Assembly (NCBI GenBank): GCA_018818165.1
Contig: JAHISP010000036.1
Span: forward strand, 1-64,000
Reading direction: 5' to 3'
Length of the DNA stretch: 64,000 nt
DNA from: Bacteroidota bacterium
Lineage (GTDB): Bacteria; Bacteroidota; Ignavibacteria; Ignavibacteriales; Melioribacteraceae
A model generated the notes under the pieces. That model saw only the letters and a program-made list of their open reading frames with translations. It was not told the DNA's origin and ran no database searches. Made by a program: the position numbers and the translations under genes. Below are positions 29,501 through 37,157 of the stretch, piece by piece. Position 1 is the first letter of the stretch. The number at the start of each line of letters is the position of its first letter.

Positions 29501-31156
29501 TTCCAATTCTTCCGACTTTTCTAATAATGCTTGTTCCGCAATCATTCGATTATTCTGGGTTTCTATAAATTCAAGAGCGAAAGAAATATCCAACGCCATT
29601 TCTACGAGAAGGTCAATATCTTCTTTTTCAAAAAAATTGATTTCATCGGCATAGATACTTAGCGCTCCAACCACTTTATTAAAAACAATCAACGGGAATG
29701 ATGCAGAAGATTTATAACCATATTTAATTGCGTCTTTTTGCCATGGGATCATGGTCTCATCTGTTTCAATATTATTTGATATTTTGCATTTGCCTGATTT
29801 AATTGCTTGTCCTGCTGGACCGCTACTTAGCAACTCGTTATTTAAGTCGATGTTAATTTTTTCAAGGTAATCTCCGGTAAAACCATTGGAAGCTCCAACT
29901 TCAACTTTATTTGTAATAGGATTTACCAACCCAATCCATACCATTCTGAACATACCATATTCAACGGCTATATGGCAGACTTCATTTTGTAGTTCCTTCG
30001 TATCATGAATTCTAACAATGGTCTGGTTGATATTGCTGAGTACAGCATAAATACGATTGAGTTTAACTATTTGCTTCTCCGCCTGCTTGCGCTCGGTAAT
30101 ATCACGGATGAATGCAGTTATACCAACAATTTCTTCATGTTGAAAAATTGGATTCCAACTGAATTCATAATAGATGTCTGGTTCCGGCTGATGCTGTTCT
30201 TCCGAAAACGTTTCTCCTTGTAACACCCTATCCATACTATTTTTTGCGGATTCCCTTAATTCCGGTATCAACATACAGTTGAGCAGGTTCATCCCAATTT
30301 TAATATCAACATTCCAAACTGTTTTCATTGCCTCGCGATGTTTTTCATTAAAAGCCGTGTAGCAATAGTCTGTATCTAAAGAGAAAATTATTATATCACC
30401 GGGACTATTAATCAATGCTGAGAGTAAGGTATACTGTGATATTAACTGCTGTTCAGCGCGTTGGCGCACAGCAAGCTCGTCTTCAAGTACATTATTCACT
30501 TCATGTAATTCAATTGTTCGCTCTTCAACTCTGTTTTCAAGTTCTTCATTTATGGTTCTTAGTTCTTCTTCGGCAAGTTTGCGTAAATTGTTTTCTTCGG
30601 AAAGTTGGTCGAAAGCAGCTTTAAGTTTTGTTTGACCCTGTATCTCGTTTTTTAATATATGAGCTGCATAACTGAAAAATGTAGGCAAGTTGGAACGTAA
30701 GTCGCTCGCGCTAATATACAAGTCTTCGATTTTAATAACAGCGATAAGATCAACGCCAATCGTAAGCGGGAATGCCCATATATTTGCTTTTGTAGATTCA
30801 GCTGTGAGCAATTTGGTGTCGCTAAAATCACTTTGATACTCAATAAGCGTTTTTGTTTCGAAAACTTTTTTTACAAATTCATCTTCAATCAGGTCGATCC
30901 TTTTTGTTTCACCCAATACATCGGCATAGTATATCTCATCGTCAATTACATAGTAAATAATAATATTTGATCCGCCAATATTTTCGAATATAATTTGTAA
31001 TAGATTTTGAATTGTGTTTTGTAATCCCGAAACAGCGCTCATTTTACCCATCAGGTGAGTAAATAACTGCAAATAGGATTTTTCAATTGCAAGTTTTTTT
31101 ACTCTTTCATGAAGGTTGTTATACTCTTCTTTTGAAATAAGAATCTCACCATCCAT
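26516..31156 (-). CDS. Soluble ten-domain GAF/PAS sensor without kinase
   Basis: A 1546-residue cytoplasmic protein. Order by eye: N-terminal GAF-like domain (20-185), coiled coil (190-245), PAS, GAF, PAS, GAF (with GMHQCSYVRTW), PAS, GAF, PAS, PAS, PAS. It closes with the tail ERFERLTIGRELKMVELKKR. There is no histidine kinase, cyclase or DNA-binding domain. Two of its PAS domains (about 860-985 and 1395-1510) are near duplicates, at DNA level too. Its start lies 11 nt inside the DUF1638 gene and its stop is 4 bp before the alcohol dehydrogenase, so translation is coupled within the methyl-transfer block. Two large sensors in one catabolic operon suggest that more than one signal is read. 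Confidence 0.8.
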   Translation of the reverse strand: MDGEILISKEEYNNLHERVKKLAIEKSYLQLFTHLMGKMSAVSGLQNTIQNLLQIIFENIGGSNIIIYYVIDDEIYYADVLGETKRIDLIEDEFVKKVFETKTLIEYQSDFSDTKLLTAESTKANIWAFPLTIGVDLIAVIKIEDLYISASDLRSNLPTFFSYAAHILKNEIQGQTKLKAAFDQLSEENNLRKLAEEELRTINEELENRVEERTIELHEVNNVLEDELAVRQRAEQQLISQYTLLSALINSPGDIIIFSLDTDYCYTAFNEKHREAMKTVWNVDIKIGMNLLNCMLIPELRESAKNSMDRVLQGETFSEEQHQPEPDIYYEFSWNPIFQHEEIVGITAFIRDITERKQAEKQIVKLNRIYAVLSNINQTIVRIHDTKELQNEVCHIAVEYGMFRMVWIGLVNPITNKVEVGASNGFTGDYLEKINIDLNNELLSSGPAGQAIKSGKCKISNNIETDETMIPWQKDAIKYGYKSSASFPLIVFNKVVGALSIYADEINFFEKEDIDLLVEMALDISFALEFIETQNNRMIAEQALLEKSEELERYFTKSLDLLCIADTDGYFRRLNPEWESTLGFPLNELEGKRFLDLVHPDDLESTLLAIANLEKQNEVLRFTNRYLCKDGSYKWIEWNSFPSDKLIYAVARDITERILVEQERLTNLHFFESIDRINLALQGKDSLEQMMSEVLATVLSIFDSDRVWLLYPCDPDASMFQVPMEITKHEYPGAGILNVDLPMPSDMADNLGQALKSDEPITFAEGSDRPINKVSSEKFSVKSMIMTAVRPKVGKPWAFGMHQCSYVRTWTFEEKRLFKEIGRRLEDSLTSYIAHNTLKESEEKFRRLTENARDVIYRMSLPDGKYEYVSPAALSVFGYSPEECYNSPMIIKKSIHPDWHKYFEEQWANLLKGEMPPFYEYQIIHKSGEVRWLNQRNILVQDVSGNPIAIEAIVTDITERKRNDAINTTRLSLLQFAATHSLDELLEETLNQAELLTGSLIGFYHFVEDDQKTLTLQNWSTRTKAEFCKAEGKGLHYAIDAAGVWAECVYRRRPVVHNDYTSLPNRKGMPEGHAELIRELVVPVLRSEKIKAVLGVGNKTSDYNKKDIEVISILADLTWEIAERKRAEEAVLKREAQLNEAQHLAHIGSWELNLSNNVLIWSDEIYRIFEIDSKKFKTTYDAFLDTIHPDDREAVNFAYTNSLNNKTPYSIDHRLLFSDGRIKFVHEQCETFYDGDKPLLSIGTVQDITDRKLAEATLRSSEAELRALFSAMTDVVLVLNSEGRYLKIAETNPSLLYKPPKELLGKTLHEVFPKDQADYFLNYISQTLKESKLLSIEYNLPIGNKILWFDATISPMSDNTVLMVARDITERKLAAESLRQSEERFRRLAENAQDVIYRMSVPDGEYEYVSQAALSVFGYSPKECYNSPLLIKNAIHPDWHNYFEEQWKNLIKGEIFPTYEYQFIHKSGEVRWFNQRNILVRNNAGNPIAIEGIITDITERKQVEEALKKRKDELERFERLTIGRELKMVELKKRMAELELKLLRKE

Positions 31157-31748
31157 TTGATTTATCGCCTTTTTGTTGTAATGATAAAAATAAAACCGAC
31201 TCTAAATTTTCTAATCCGACATCCAACCATCTCAAGGGCAGATCAACATACCGCGCCATAATCTCGGCTTCTTTTGAGAAGTAACCGGAACATGGTGTTC
31301 TTAAAGCTAATATATATTTTCTATCTTCCCGGAAAATTTGCTGTACGATTTCTTTATTATCGCCAAAGGTTTTTTTAGAGATATAGTTCCAGCGGTTCGC
31401 CCAGTCTTCTAAAAGGAAAAATGCTCCGTTAGATAATTCTCTGGTAAACACTTCATTCCCCAATAATATGTCAACACAGTTTTGTCCTGCTGTGCGGAAT
31501 GTATTAGCATCCCGAAGAATATTATCTATTAGAGGATGACATTCGCCGTAAAAGACAAATGTATTTTTATCGGATTGTTTTTTAAGTGCTAACGAAAGGT
31601 TCTTTTGCAACTTTTCGAAATTGATATGAAGAGACGAATCAAGAAAAACAGTATCCAGCAACCAATTGTTTTTTTTTATCAGCCAATTGATTTCCTTTTT
31701 TAAAATACCGCATCCAACAAGAATATGTTTGTTTGTATTATTTTTCAT
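31146..31748 (-). CDS. DUF1638 protein, short form
   Basis: A 200-residue member of the DUF1638 family. It opens with HILVGCGILKKEINWL, has LHINFEKLQKNL in the expected place, then FVFYGECHP and NCVDILLGNE. The GWxxxW-like segment is replaced by FFLLEDWANRW. The frame is open to a TTG at 31,775, but the ATG at 31,748 gives the usual family N terminus and an 11-nt overlap with the UroD-like gene. It belongs to a corrinoid protein/UroD/DUF1638 cassette that parallels the MtaC/MtaB/RamA/DUF1638 cassette downstream. Function unknown. Divergence from the 17,443 protein is large, so the two are not a recent duplication. Confidence 0.7.
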   Translation of the reverse strand: MKNNTNKHILVGCGILKKEINWLIKKNNWLLDTVFLDSSLHINFEKLQKNLSLALKKQSDKNTFVFYGECHPLIDNILRDANTFRTAGQNCVDILLGNEVFTRELSNGAFFLLEDWANRWNYISKKTFGDNKEIVQQIFREDRKYILALRTPCSGYFSKEAEIMARYVDLPLRWLDVGLENLESVLFLSLQQKGDKSNGW

Positions 31749-32772
31749 AACTGCCAAACTCGTAAGCGGCTTCAAGCATTATCTTAATATTCTCTTCGGG
31801 AATAGCTAATGGCATTACCGCTGTTGTGAAAAGGAATTTTCCACCAGGCATGCCGGCATCAATTATTCTTTTTACCTCATTTCTTATCTCTTCTTTTGAC
31901 CAGTCGATTAGCTTTATATCATTAATTGATCCGCATATTAATCCGCGACCAGCAATGATGCGTTTGCCTTCAGCAACATCATCCAGCGGACTTAGGTAGT
32001 AACTTCTTATCCCGGTCCGTTTTAGCAGGATATCCAGTACATTATTGAAGCGTGCCTGCGCACAAAAGTATACAATATCCTTAGTCCCAATAGAACTAAT
32101 GTCCTTTTCGATCCATGGGAGAGATTGGTCCATAAAGTATTTCATAGGAACCGCATCTGTTGATCCAAAGAAATTAGCGTAGAATAAAACATCGGCTCCT
32201 TCTTTACGGTAAGCCGCCACTTCCTTTATAAAAAAGTCATTGCATTTGGCTAATAATTCATCCCGCAATTCCTCTGGTCCCATTAAAAGCAGTTCCATCC
32301 ACTTGCTCATTCCCATTAGCATTGCGGGCAAAGTCATTGACGAGGTTATATAGGCACATATAGGGTACTTACCATCAGATTCTTTTTTTAGGATTCGCAA
32401 ACATTTAAGGGATTCTTCAAATTTCGGATGGCTTAAAATATCATCAGGTATTTCGAGTTTGTGAATATCTTCAGGTTTCCTGATTACCATTTGACCAACA
32501 TTGGGCGGACCATAATCCGAGTAAATAATATTTCCGCAACCCATCAATTCTACTTCTTTACCGACATAAAAAAGAGACCAGAGGTTGTCATATCCATATT
32601 TTTCACGCATTTTTAACTGCCCTTCGGCAACATATTCACCCTTTGAATAATATTCTTTCAATGACATCCCCAATTCTTTAGCTCCCTGATCGAACATGTT
32701 ACAAAATACTGGTATACGGTCGGATTTTTCACCATTAACTGCGGCTATTAGTCTGTCCATTCCGGTTATCAT
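31738..32772 (-). CDS. UroD-family (MtaA-like) methyltransferase homologue
   Basis: This 344-residue protein has the uroporphyrinogen decarboxylase fold. It has a DRIPVF-type opening and a late CGSINDIKLID segment. MtaA/MtbA-type members take the methyl group from a corrinoid protein, using zinc held by His-x-Cys and a late Cys. Here the HxC position reads Y235-F-C237, and the late Cys region (about 315-322, FTTAVMP) has no Cys. Two of three zinc ligands therefore appear missing. It may use another chemistry, pass methyl to tetrahydrofolate, or be non-catalytic. Its ATG overlaps the stop of the corrinoid protein gene (ATGA), so the two proteins are almost certainly partners. Heme-pathway HemE is unlikely given this context. 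Confidence 0.75.
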   Translation of the reverse strand: MITGMDRLIAAVNGEKSDRIPVFCNMFDQGAKELGMSLKEYYSKGEYVAEGQLKMREKYGYDNLWSLFYVGKEVELMGCGNIIYSDYGPPNVGQMVIRKPEDIHKLEIPDDILSHPKFEESLKCLRILKKESDGKYPICAYITSSMTLPAMLMGMSKWMELLLMGPEELRDELLAKCNDFFIKEVAAYRKEGADVLFYANFFGSTDAVPMKYFMDQSLPWIEKDISSIGTKDIVYFCAQARFNNVLDILLKRTGIRSYYLSPLDDVAEGKRIIAGRGLICGSINDIKLIDWSKEEIRNEVKRIIDAGMPGGKFLFTTAVMPLAIPEENIKIMLEAAYEFGSYEK

Positions 32773-33434
32773 GATCGTACCTCCGAAATTAATTTTGTTA
32801 CAATTTTACCGGCTTCAATTCCATTTTCAGCCCAAGCATCCGCATGGACAATTTTGTAGAGTTCGTGATTATACTTATATGGCGCGCCTCCAACAATAAT
32901 TTTAATTTTATTTTCAAGTCCTCTTTCTTTTAGAATCTCGCGTACCCTAATACATCCGTTTTTTCCATTAGCAGTATGCATCATCATTGAAGATATTCCT
33001 ATTACCTGTGCTTCATGTGCAATAGTTTCATTAACAAATTTCTCGGGGGTAACATTTAATCCTAGGTCAACGGCTTCAATCATATTTGCTTTCAAGCACC
33101 CGATAACAATTTTCTTACCTAACCCATGAAAATCGCCATGCGAGGTACCGATTACCATTCTCCCAATTATTTTAGGAGGTGATTTGAATTTAGAAATTAG
33201 TTCTTCGGTAGCCTGTGCTGCAATTTGTGCAGTCATAAAATGTTGTGCAAGATTTGCACCGAAATCTTGACTGATTGAAGTTGACATAAATTCAATTGAA
33301 GGGACAATAACTTCAAAAACTATTTCTTCAGGTGTTAAACCTTGTTGTAGAGCTTCATAAACAACTTTTAGAGCGGCATTTTTATCCGTGTCAAAAATTG
33401 CCTGGTTGTACGCTTCTTTTACTTGAGCAATCAT
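32769..33434 (-). CDS. Second methyltransferase corrinoid protein
   Basis: A 221-residue carrier with a helical cap (about 1-85) and a B12-binding domain whose cobalt-ligand motif is G100-D-F-H103-G-L-G. Further family marks are DLGLNVTPEKF, ISSMMMHT and KIIVGGAPY. The frame runs to 33,491, but the ATG at 33,434 follows AAGGAAG and gives the normal family N terminus. It differs from MtaC and looks closer to the MtbC/MttC group used with methylated amines and other donors. No matching first methyltransferase is adjacent. It may draw on MtaB or on a donor enzyme elsewhere. This is the first gene of the methyl-transfer block. Confidence 0.85.
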   Translation of the reverse strand: MIAQVKEAYNQAIFDTDKNAALKVVYEALQQGLTPEEIVFEVIVPSIEFMSTSISQDFGANLAQHFMTAQIAAQATEELISKFKSPPKIIGRMVIGTSHGDFHGLGKKIVIGCLKANMIEAVDLGLNVTPEKFVNETIAHEAQVIGISSMMMHTANGKNGCIRVREILKERGLENKIKIIVGGAPYKYNHELYKIVHADAWAENGIEAGKIVTKLISEVRS

Positions 33435-34115
33435 ATCTGTCTTCCTTTTAAAAAATCCAGAACATAGTTTAGTATTTGCACCAGCACACATATAAAGTAT
33501 AGCTAAGTATAAAAAAAAATAATTGCTTTTACAAAATATGATTTTATATTATTTATTTTACTTCAATACGGCAATGACACTAAGTAACCATTTGTGCTAA
33601 ATTGCTGTAAAAAGGCTGTTTTGCCCGCTTGGTTAAGTATTTAAATCTTTATTTTTTTGACTTTTTTGTTGAAAATTAATAGTACCTTTTTCCACCAATC
33701 CAATTTCCATAATAAAACATATAATAATCAACTTCTATTGTTTTTGCGATTACTTTATAGCAATTATAGTAATTTTTTGCATTGAAATTTAAAATTGCTC
33801 TCTATGTGTTTTATTCCAACTTTATGAACACCAACTTGCTCAATATTACAATTTTTACAATCTATGATTAATCTACTTTTTCTACAATAATTATTAGGAC
33901 AACGATATGTAGAAACACAGAAAAAAACAGGGACGAATGTAATTTGTAGTGGATTTATTACTTGTAGAGGATTTGAAAATTAAAAGAACTAAAGAACTGC
34001 TTTATTTGGTTAAACTCTATTTAAAACTTCCCATTAGTGCTTATTTATTTTGTAAATAGTTACTTTAGAGTTCCTCGTATTATCTTCAACAAGAAAAATA
34101 TAATTAAATATTTCC
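33435..34115. other. Promoter-bearing gap with a repeat
   Basis: This 680-bp stretch lies upstream of the methyl-transfer block and downstream of the kinase at 34,116. It must contain the promoter of the block, but I could not assign boxes. No cobalamin riboswitch signature was found. It holds copy 1 of the 124-bp repeat (33,793-33,916). Confidence 0.4.
33764..33916 (-). repeat. Repeat with transposase-like zinc-finger remnant, copy 1
   Basis: Bases 33,793-33,916 match 36,939-37,062 closely. Read on the minus strand there is an open frame of about 48 codons ending at 33,764, with pairs CPNNYC, IDCKNCN and FQCKK spaced like the N-terminal zinc ribbon of IS1-type transposases. It has no start codon where the other copy has ATG, so it is probably a relic. 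Confidence 0.5.
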
Positions 34116-36560
34116 TTAATTTATTTTTGGAAGTGAAAAATAAAAAGTTGCACCTTGATTTACAATACTTTCAGCCCAAGTATTTCCACCGTGCCTATTA
34201 ATTATACGCTTAACATTAGCCAATCCAATGCCTGTGCCTTCAAATTCGTCTGCCTTATGCAAGCGTTGAAAGACACCGAAAAGCTTATCTGCATAAGCCA
34301 TATTAAAACCTACACCGTTATCATGGACAAAAATCACAATTTCTGTTTCTTTTTCTTGCAACCAGCCAATCTCAATTTCACTTTTCTCACGTAAGCGGGT
34401 AAATTTTAAGGCATTTGAAATGAGATTAACCAACACCATACGCAGCATAGAACGATCACCTAGAATGACTGGTAATTTTGCAATCTGCCACTTAATCTTT
34501 CTGTTTTCAGTCTCTGGTTTCAGTTCCAGAATCACATCTTGTACTAATGTGTTAAAATCAACATGGGAGTTTGACATTTCAAAACGTCTCATACGGGAGA
34601 AGGAAAGAAGATCATCAATTAAATTGCCCATTTGTTTGGCAGATTTAGAGATTGTATCCATAAAATGCTGGCTTTCTTCATCAAGACCAGTTTCTATTTT
34701 ATCTCTAAGCATTTCAAGAAATCCATTAATGTGTCTTAGTGGTGCTCGTAAGTCATGAGACACAGAATAAGCAAAGGCTTCGAGTTCTTTGTTTGCTATT
34801 TCTAGTTGAGCGGTGCGGTCAGCTACGCGTTGTTCAAGTTCCAGGTTAAGCTTTCTAATTTCTTTTTCTGCATTTGCACGTCGGCTAATATCACGAACTG
34901 CTGTAACACGAATTGTTTTGTTCTTTTTGCTTTCAAAGTTTTTTGCTTCTAGTTCTATAGGAAATACGGACCCGTCTTTTTTAATTCCTTCAATTTCATA
35001 TGGCAAGGCATGTTCTTTAATTATATTTTTCGAAATAAGACTATGATATTTAACAGGTATAAGAAGTTTTATTATATTTTTACCTAATATTTCCTCACGC
35101 GTGTATCCAAACATATTTGCGAATGAAAGGTTGAGATCAATGGCAGTTCCTTTATCATGCATTACTATGCCTTCAAAAGTTAAATTTGATAAGTTTTTAA
35201 AATTTTCTTCACTTTTAATAGATTTTTCTAATGCACTTTTGGCTTCTTCTGAATACAAGATAAGATTATTTTTCATTTCTACCAGAGCTTTTCCAAGCAA
35301 ATCGGTTTTGCCAATAATTTCATAATCTGTATTTAAATTACCTTTGCCTATTTGAATAGCAAAACTTGTATTTTTAGTAATATTTTCATTTAATATATTT
35401 AAAGAATTTTGCATACTACAAATTTCATCACTACCGCAAACAGCTATTTTTTCTGTCATTTCGCCTTGTGATAATTTTTGTAATAACAAATCGGTTCTTA
35501 TAATTTTCTTTACAATAAGATTATTGCTTAATGAATTTAATATAAATACAACAAGAACTAAAAGAAGAATTAAAACAATTATTTCGAATGCAATTATTTC
35601 TCTAATTAATTTTTGATAATCCGTAATATCAACTTGCAGTATTCCAATTCCTTCAATTTTTTGGCTAACATTTTTTATTGGAATAATGGCATATTTGTAA
35701 TTTTTATATTCAAAACCGTAATTTTCTAAAATATTTAATTTGGTTTTATTTTTTATGATATTTTCTAATACGAATTTTTCTGTTTTATCTACTAAGATGT
35801 AATTACTAATTACTTGTTTTTCAGTTTGAATGTTTGAAGAAGAGTCCTCTAAAAAATTGGTTGCAATCTTTAATAAATCTTTCTTCATAAAAATGGCAAA
35901 ATCCTCATCAGTTTTACCCTGAATTTTTTGTAGAAGAATATTTATATTAAAAAAAGCTTCAACTGAACCATAATATTTTTTGTTTGTTGAAAAAATTGGA
36001 GCAATTCCTCTAATAACAAATCCTGCTCGTCCGGTTTCAATCCCTTTTACAAAAGTATGTTCTTTGTAAACTTTGAGTATTGAATTTCTAAAACCTGATA
36101 TGTCATCGCCTCTTATTTCCGACCAGCACCTGCAAAAGGAAATTGCGGGTGGTAAATGAAAATGAATTCGAGCTTCGTATCCGGAACTTTCTAAAATTAT
36201 TTTATTGATTTTTGAAAACTGATTATCAATAATATTTGATGCTTTTTTCAAATCTCCTGATTTATAATATTCGGTGTACGCGTCTTGAACAATTTTCATT
36301 TCAGAGCTAATTGAGGCAATATATAAAGCTATGTTGCTTACTTCTTCAATTGCCCCGTTTACTTCCATAATTTTGGTTTCAATAAGTCTGTCAGTATTGT
36401 AACTAAATGTTTGATTAAGCGAATAGACTGTAACAATTATTATTGCTGTAAACAAAAACAACATAACTGATAATAAAGGAATAATTATTTTATGCCTAAG
36501 TTTTAAGTTTTTGAAAATATTTGCTTTTACAATAATCTTTTTAGTCATATCTTGTTTCAT
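34116..36560 (-). CDS. Membrane histidine kinase with dCache sensor
   Basis: An 814-residue kinase. Membrane helices at about 22-42 and 318-338 enclose a large periplasmic domain. Its FHLPPAISFCRCWSE and GIETGRAGFVIRGIAPIF stretches resemble the dCache_3 group of ligand sensors. HAMP follows (about 340-395), then one PAS (about 440-555), HisKA (SHDLRAPLRH) and an ATPase domain. From HisKA onward the protein differs from the CHASE8 kinase at only about 13 positions in 215 by eye. It is the first gene of the minus-strand run and stands alone between two copies of a 124-bp repeat, which suggests a separately acquired or duplicated unit. No dedicated response regulator is adjacent. Confidence 0.87.
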   Translation of the reverse strand: MKQDMTKKIIVKANIFKNLKLRHKIIIPLLSVMLFLFTAIIIVTVYSLNQTFSYNTDRLIETKIMEVNGAIEEVSNIALYIASISSEMKIVQDAYTEYYKSGDLKKASNIIDNQFSKINKIILESSGYEARIHFHLPPAISFCRCWSEIRGDDISGFRNSILKVYKEHTFVKGIETGRAGFVIRGIAPIFSTNKKYYGSVEAFFNINILLQKIQGKTDEDFAIFMKKDLLKIATNFLEDSSSNIQTEKQVISNYILVDKTEKFVLENIIKNKTKLNILENYGFEYKNYKYAIIPIKNVSQKIEGIGILQVDITDYQKLIREIIAFEIIVLILLLVLVVFILNSLSNNLIVKKIIRTDLLLQKLSQGEMTEKIAVCGSDEICSMQNSLNILNENITKNTSFAIQIGKGNLNTDYEIIGKTDLLGKALVEMKNNLILYSEEAKSALEKSIKSEENFKNLSNLTFEGIVMHDKGTAIDLNLSFANMFGYTREEILGKNIIKLLIPVKYHSLISKNIIKEHALPYEIEGIKKDGSVFPIELEAKNFESKKNKTIRVTAVRDISRRANAEKEIRKLNLELEQRVADRTAQLEIANKELEAFAYSVSHDLRAPLRHINGFLEMLRDKIETGLDEESQHFMDTISKSAKQMGNLIDDLLSFSRMRRFEMSNSHVDFNTLVQDVILELKPETENRKIKWQIAKLPVILGDRSMLRMVLVNLISNALKFTRLREKSEIEIGWLQEKETEIVIFVHDNGVGFNMAYADKLFGVFQRLHKADEFEGTGIGLANVKRIINRHGGNTWAESIVNQGATFYFSLPKIN
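34121..34853. repeat. Duplicated kinase core, copy 2
   Basis: This is the gap-free partner of 3,182-3,914. It covers the coil, HisKA and ATPase of this kinase. The constant offset across the full length argues for a recent event or continuing gene conversion. Confidence 0.85.
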
Positions 36561-37120
36561 CGCTTTTTATCTGGGCAATTCCACTGATGTATTGATTATT
36601 CCCTTTTTATACTTATCATTTTAATACTGTTGCATTCTCTGGATTTATTATTATTGCTAACGTCATTCCATAAACAATGTTCAAAATCAGTCTATTTGTT
36701 ATCGTCCTTTATTTGTCAATATACAAATATTAAATGTGAAAAGACGAAAATAATAGAGAAATATAGAGTTAATGTACAACTATTAATTACAAAATTGAAG
36801 TTATTTTTCTGCAGTATTCATAACTGCGAGTTAAAATTAAAGTTGTTAAGTTCCAATTTTGCAAATGGTTTTAGTCAGTGCTTTTTTAGTGATTAGTTTA
36901 ATTTAATATCCGAAGTATCAAGAATTGATTTTGAAAAAAATTGCTCTCGATGTGTTTTTACCAACTTTATGAACACCAACTTGCTCAATATTGCAATTTT
37001 TACAATCTATCATTTTAATCCACTTTTCTAAAATAATTATTAGTGCAACGATATGTAGAAACTTATAATTAAATATTGGAAGTTTTGTTGTTGGGAAGGG
37101 GATTGGAATGTGAAAATTGT
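36561..37120. other. 560-bp gap between kinase and serA
   Basis: No convincing gene is present. A plus-strand frame at 36,630-36,896 has no ribosome site and low-complexity hydrophobic content, and I do not accept it. The gap holds copy 2 of the 124-bp repeat (36,939-37,062). Confidence 0.4.
36939..37062 (-). repeat. Repeat with transposase-like zinc-finger remnant, copy 2
   Basis: This is the second copy of the repeat at 33,793-33,916. On the minus strand it has an ATG directly before IDCKNCNIEQVGVHKVG, then diverges by small indels and loses the second cysteine pair. Both copies are truncated beyond the finger. A small IS N terminus is the best reading, but no catalytic part is found. Confidence 0.45.
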
Positions 37121-37153
37121 AAACCTCCGAAGTTTTTAAAACTTCGGAGGTTT
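37121..37153. terminator. Bidirectional terminator hairpin
   Basis: A perfect inverted repeat CCTCCGAAG / CTTCGGAGG with AT-rich loop and flanks (AAA before, TTTTTT after) lies 5 bp beyond the serA stop codon. On the plus strand it is followed by six T; on the minus strand the T-run is only three. It should end serA transcripts and could also block plus-strand read-through. Confidence 0.75.
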
Positions 37154-37157
37154 TTTA

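Noticed and set aside
33435-34115. Cobalamin riboswitch before the corrinoid operon
   Set aside because: Expected from context, but I found no B12-box-like sequence or plausible fold here, nor upstream of the TonB receptor genes.
36630-36896. 88-codon plus-strand frame between the kinase and serA
   Set aside because: No ribosome-binding site, low-complexity hydrophobic start and no recognisable motif; AT-rich chance frame is more likely.
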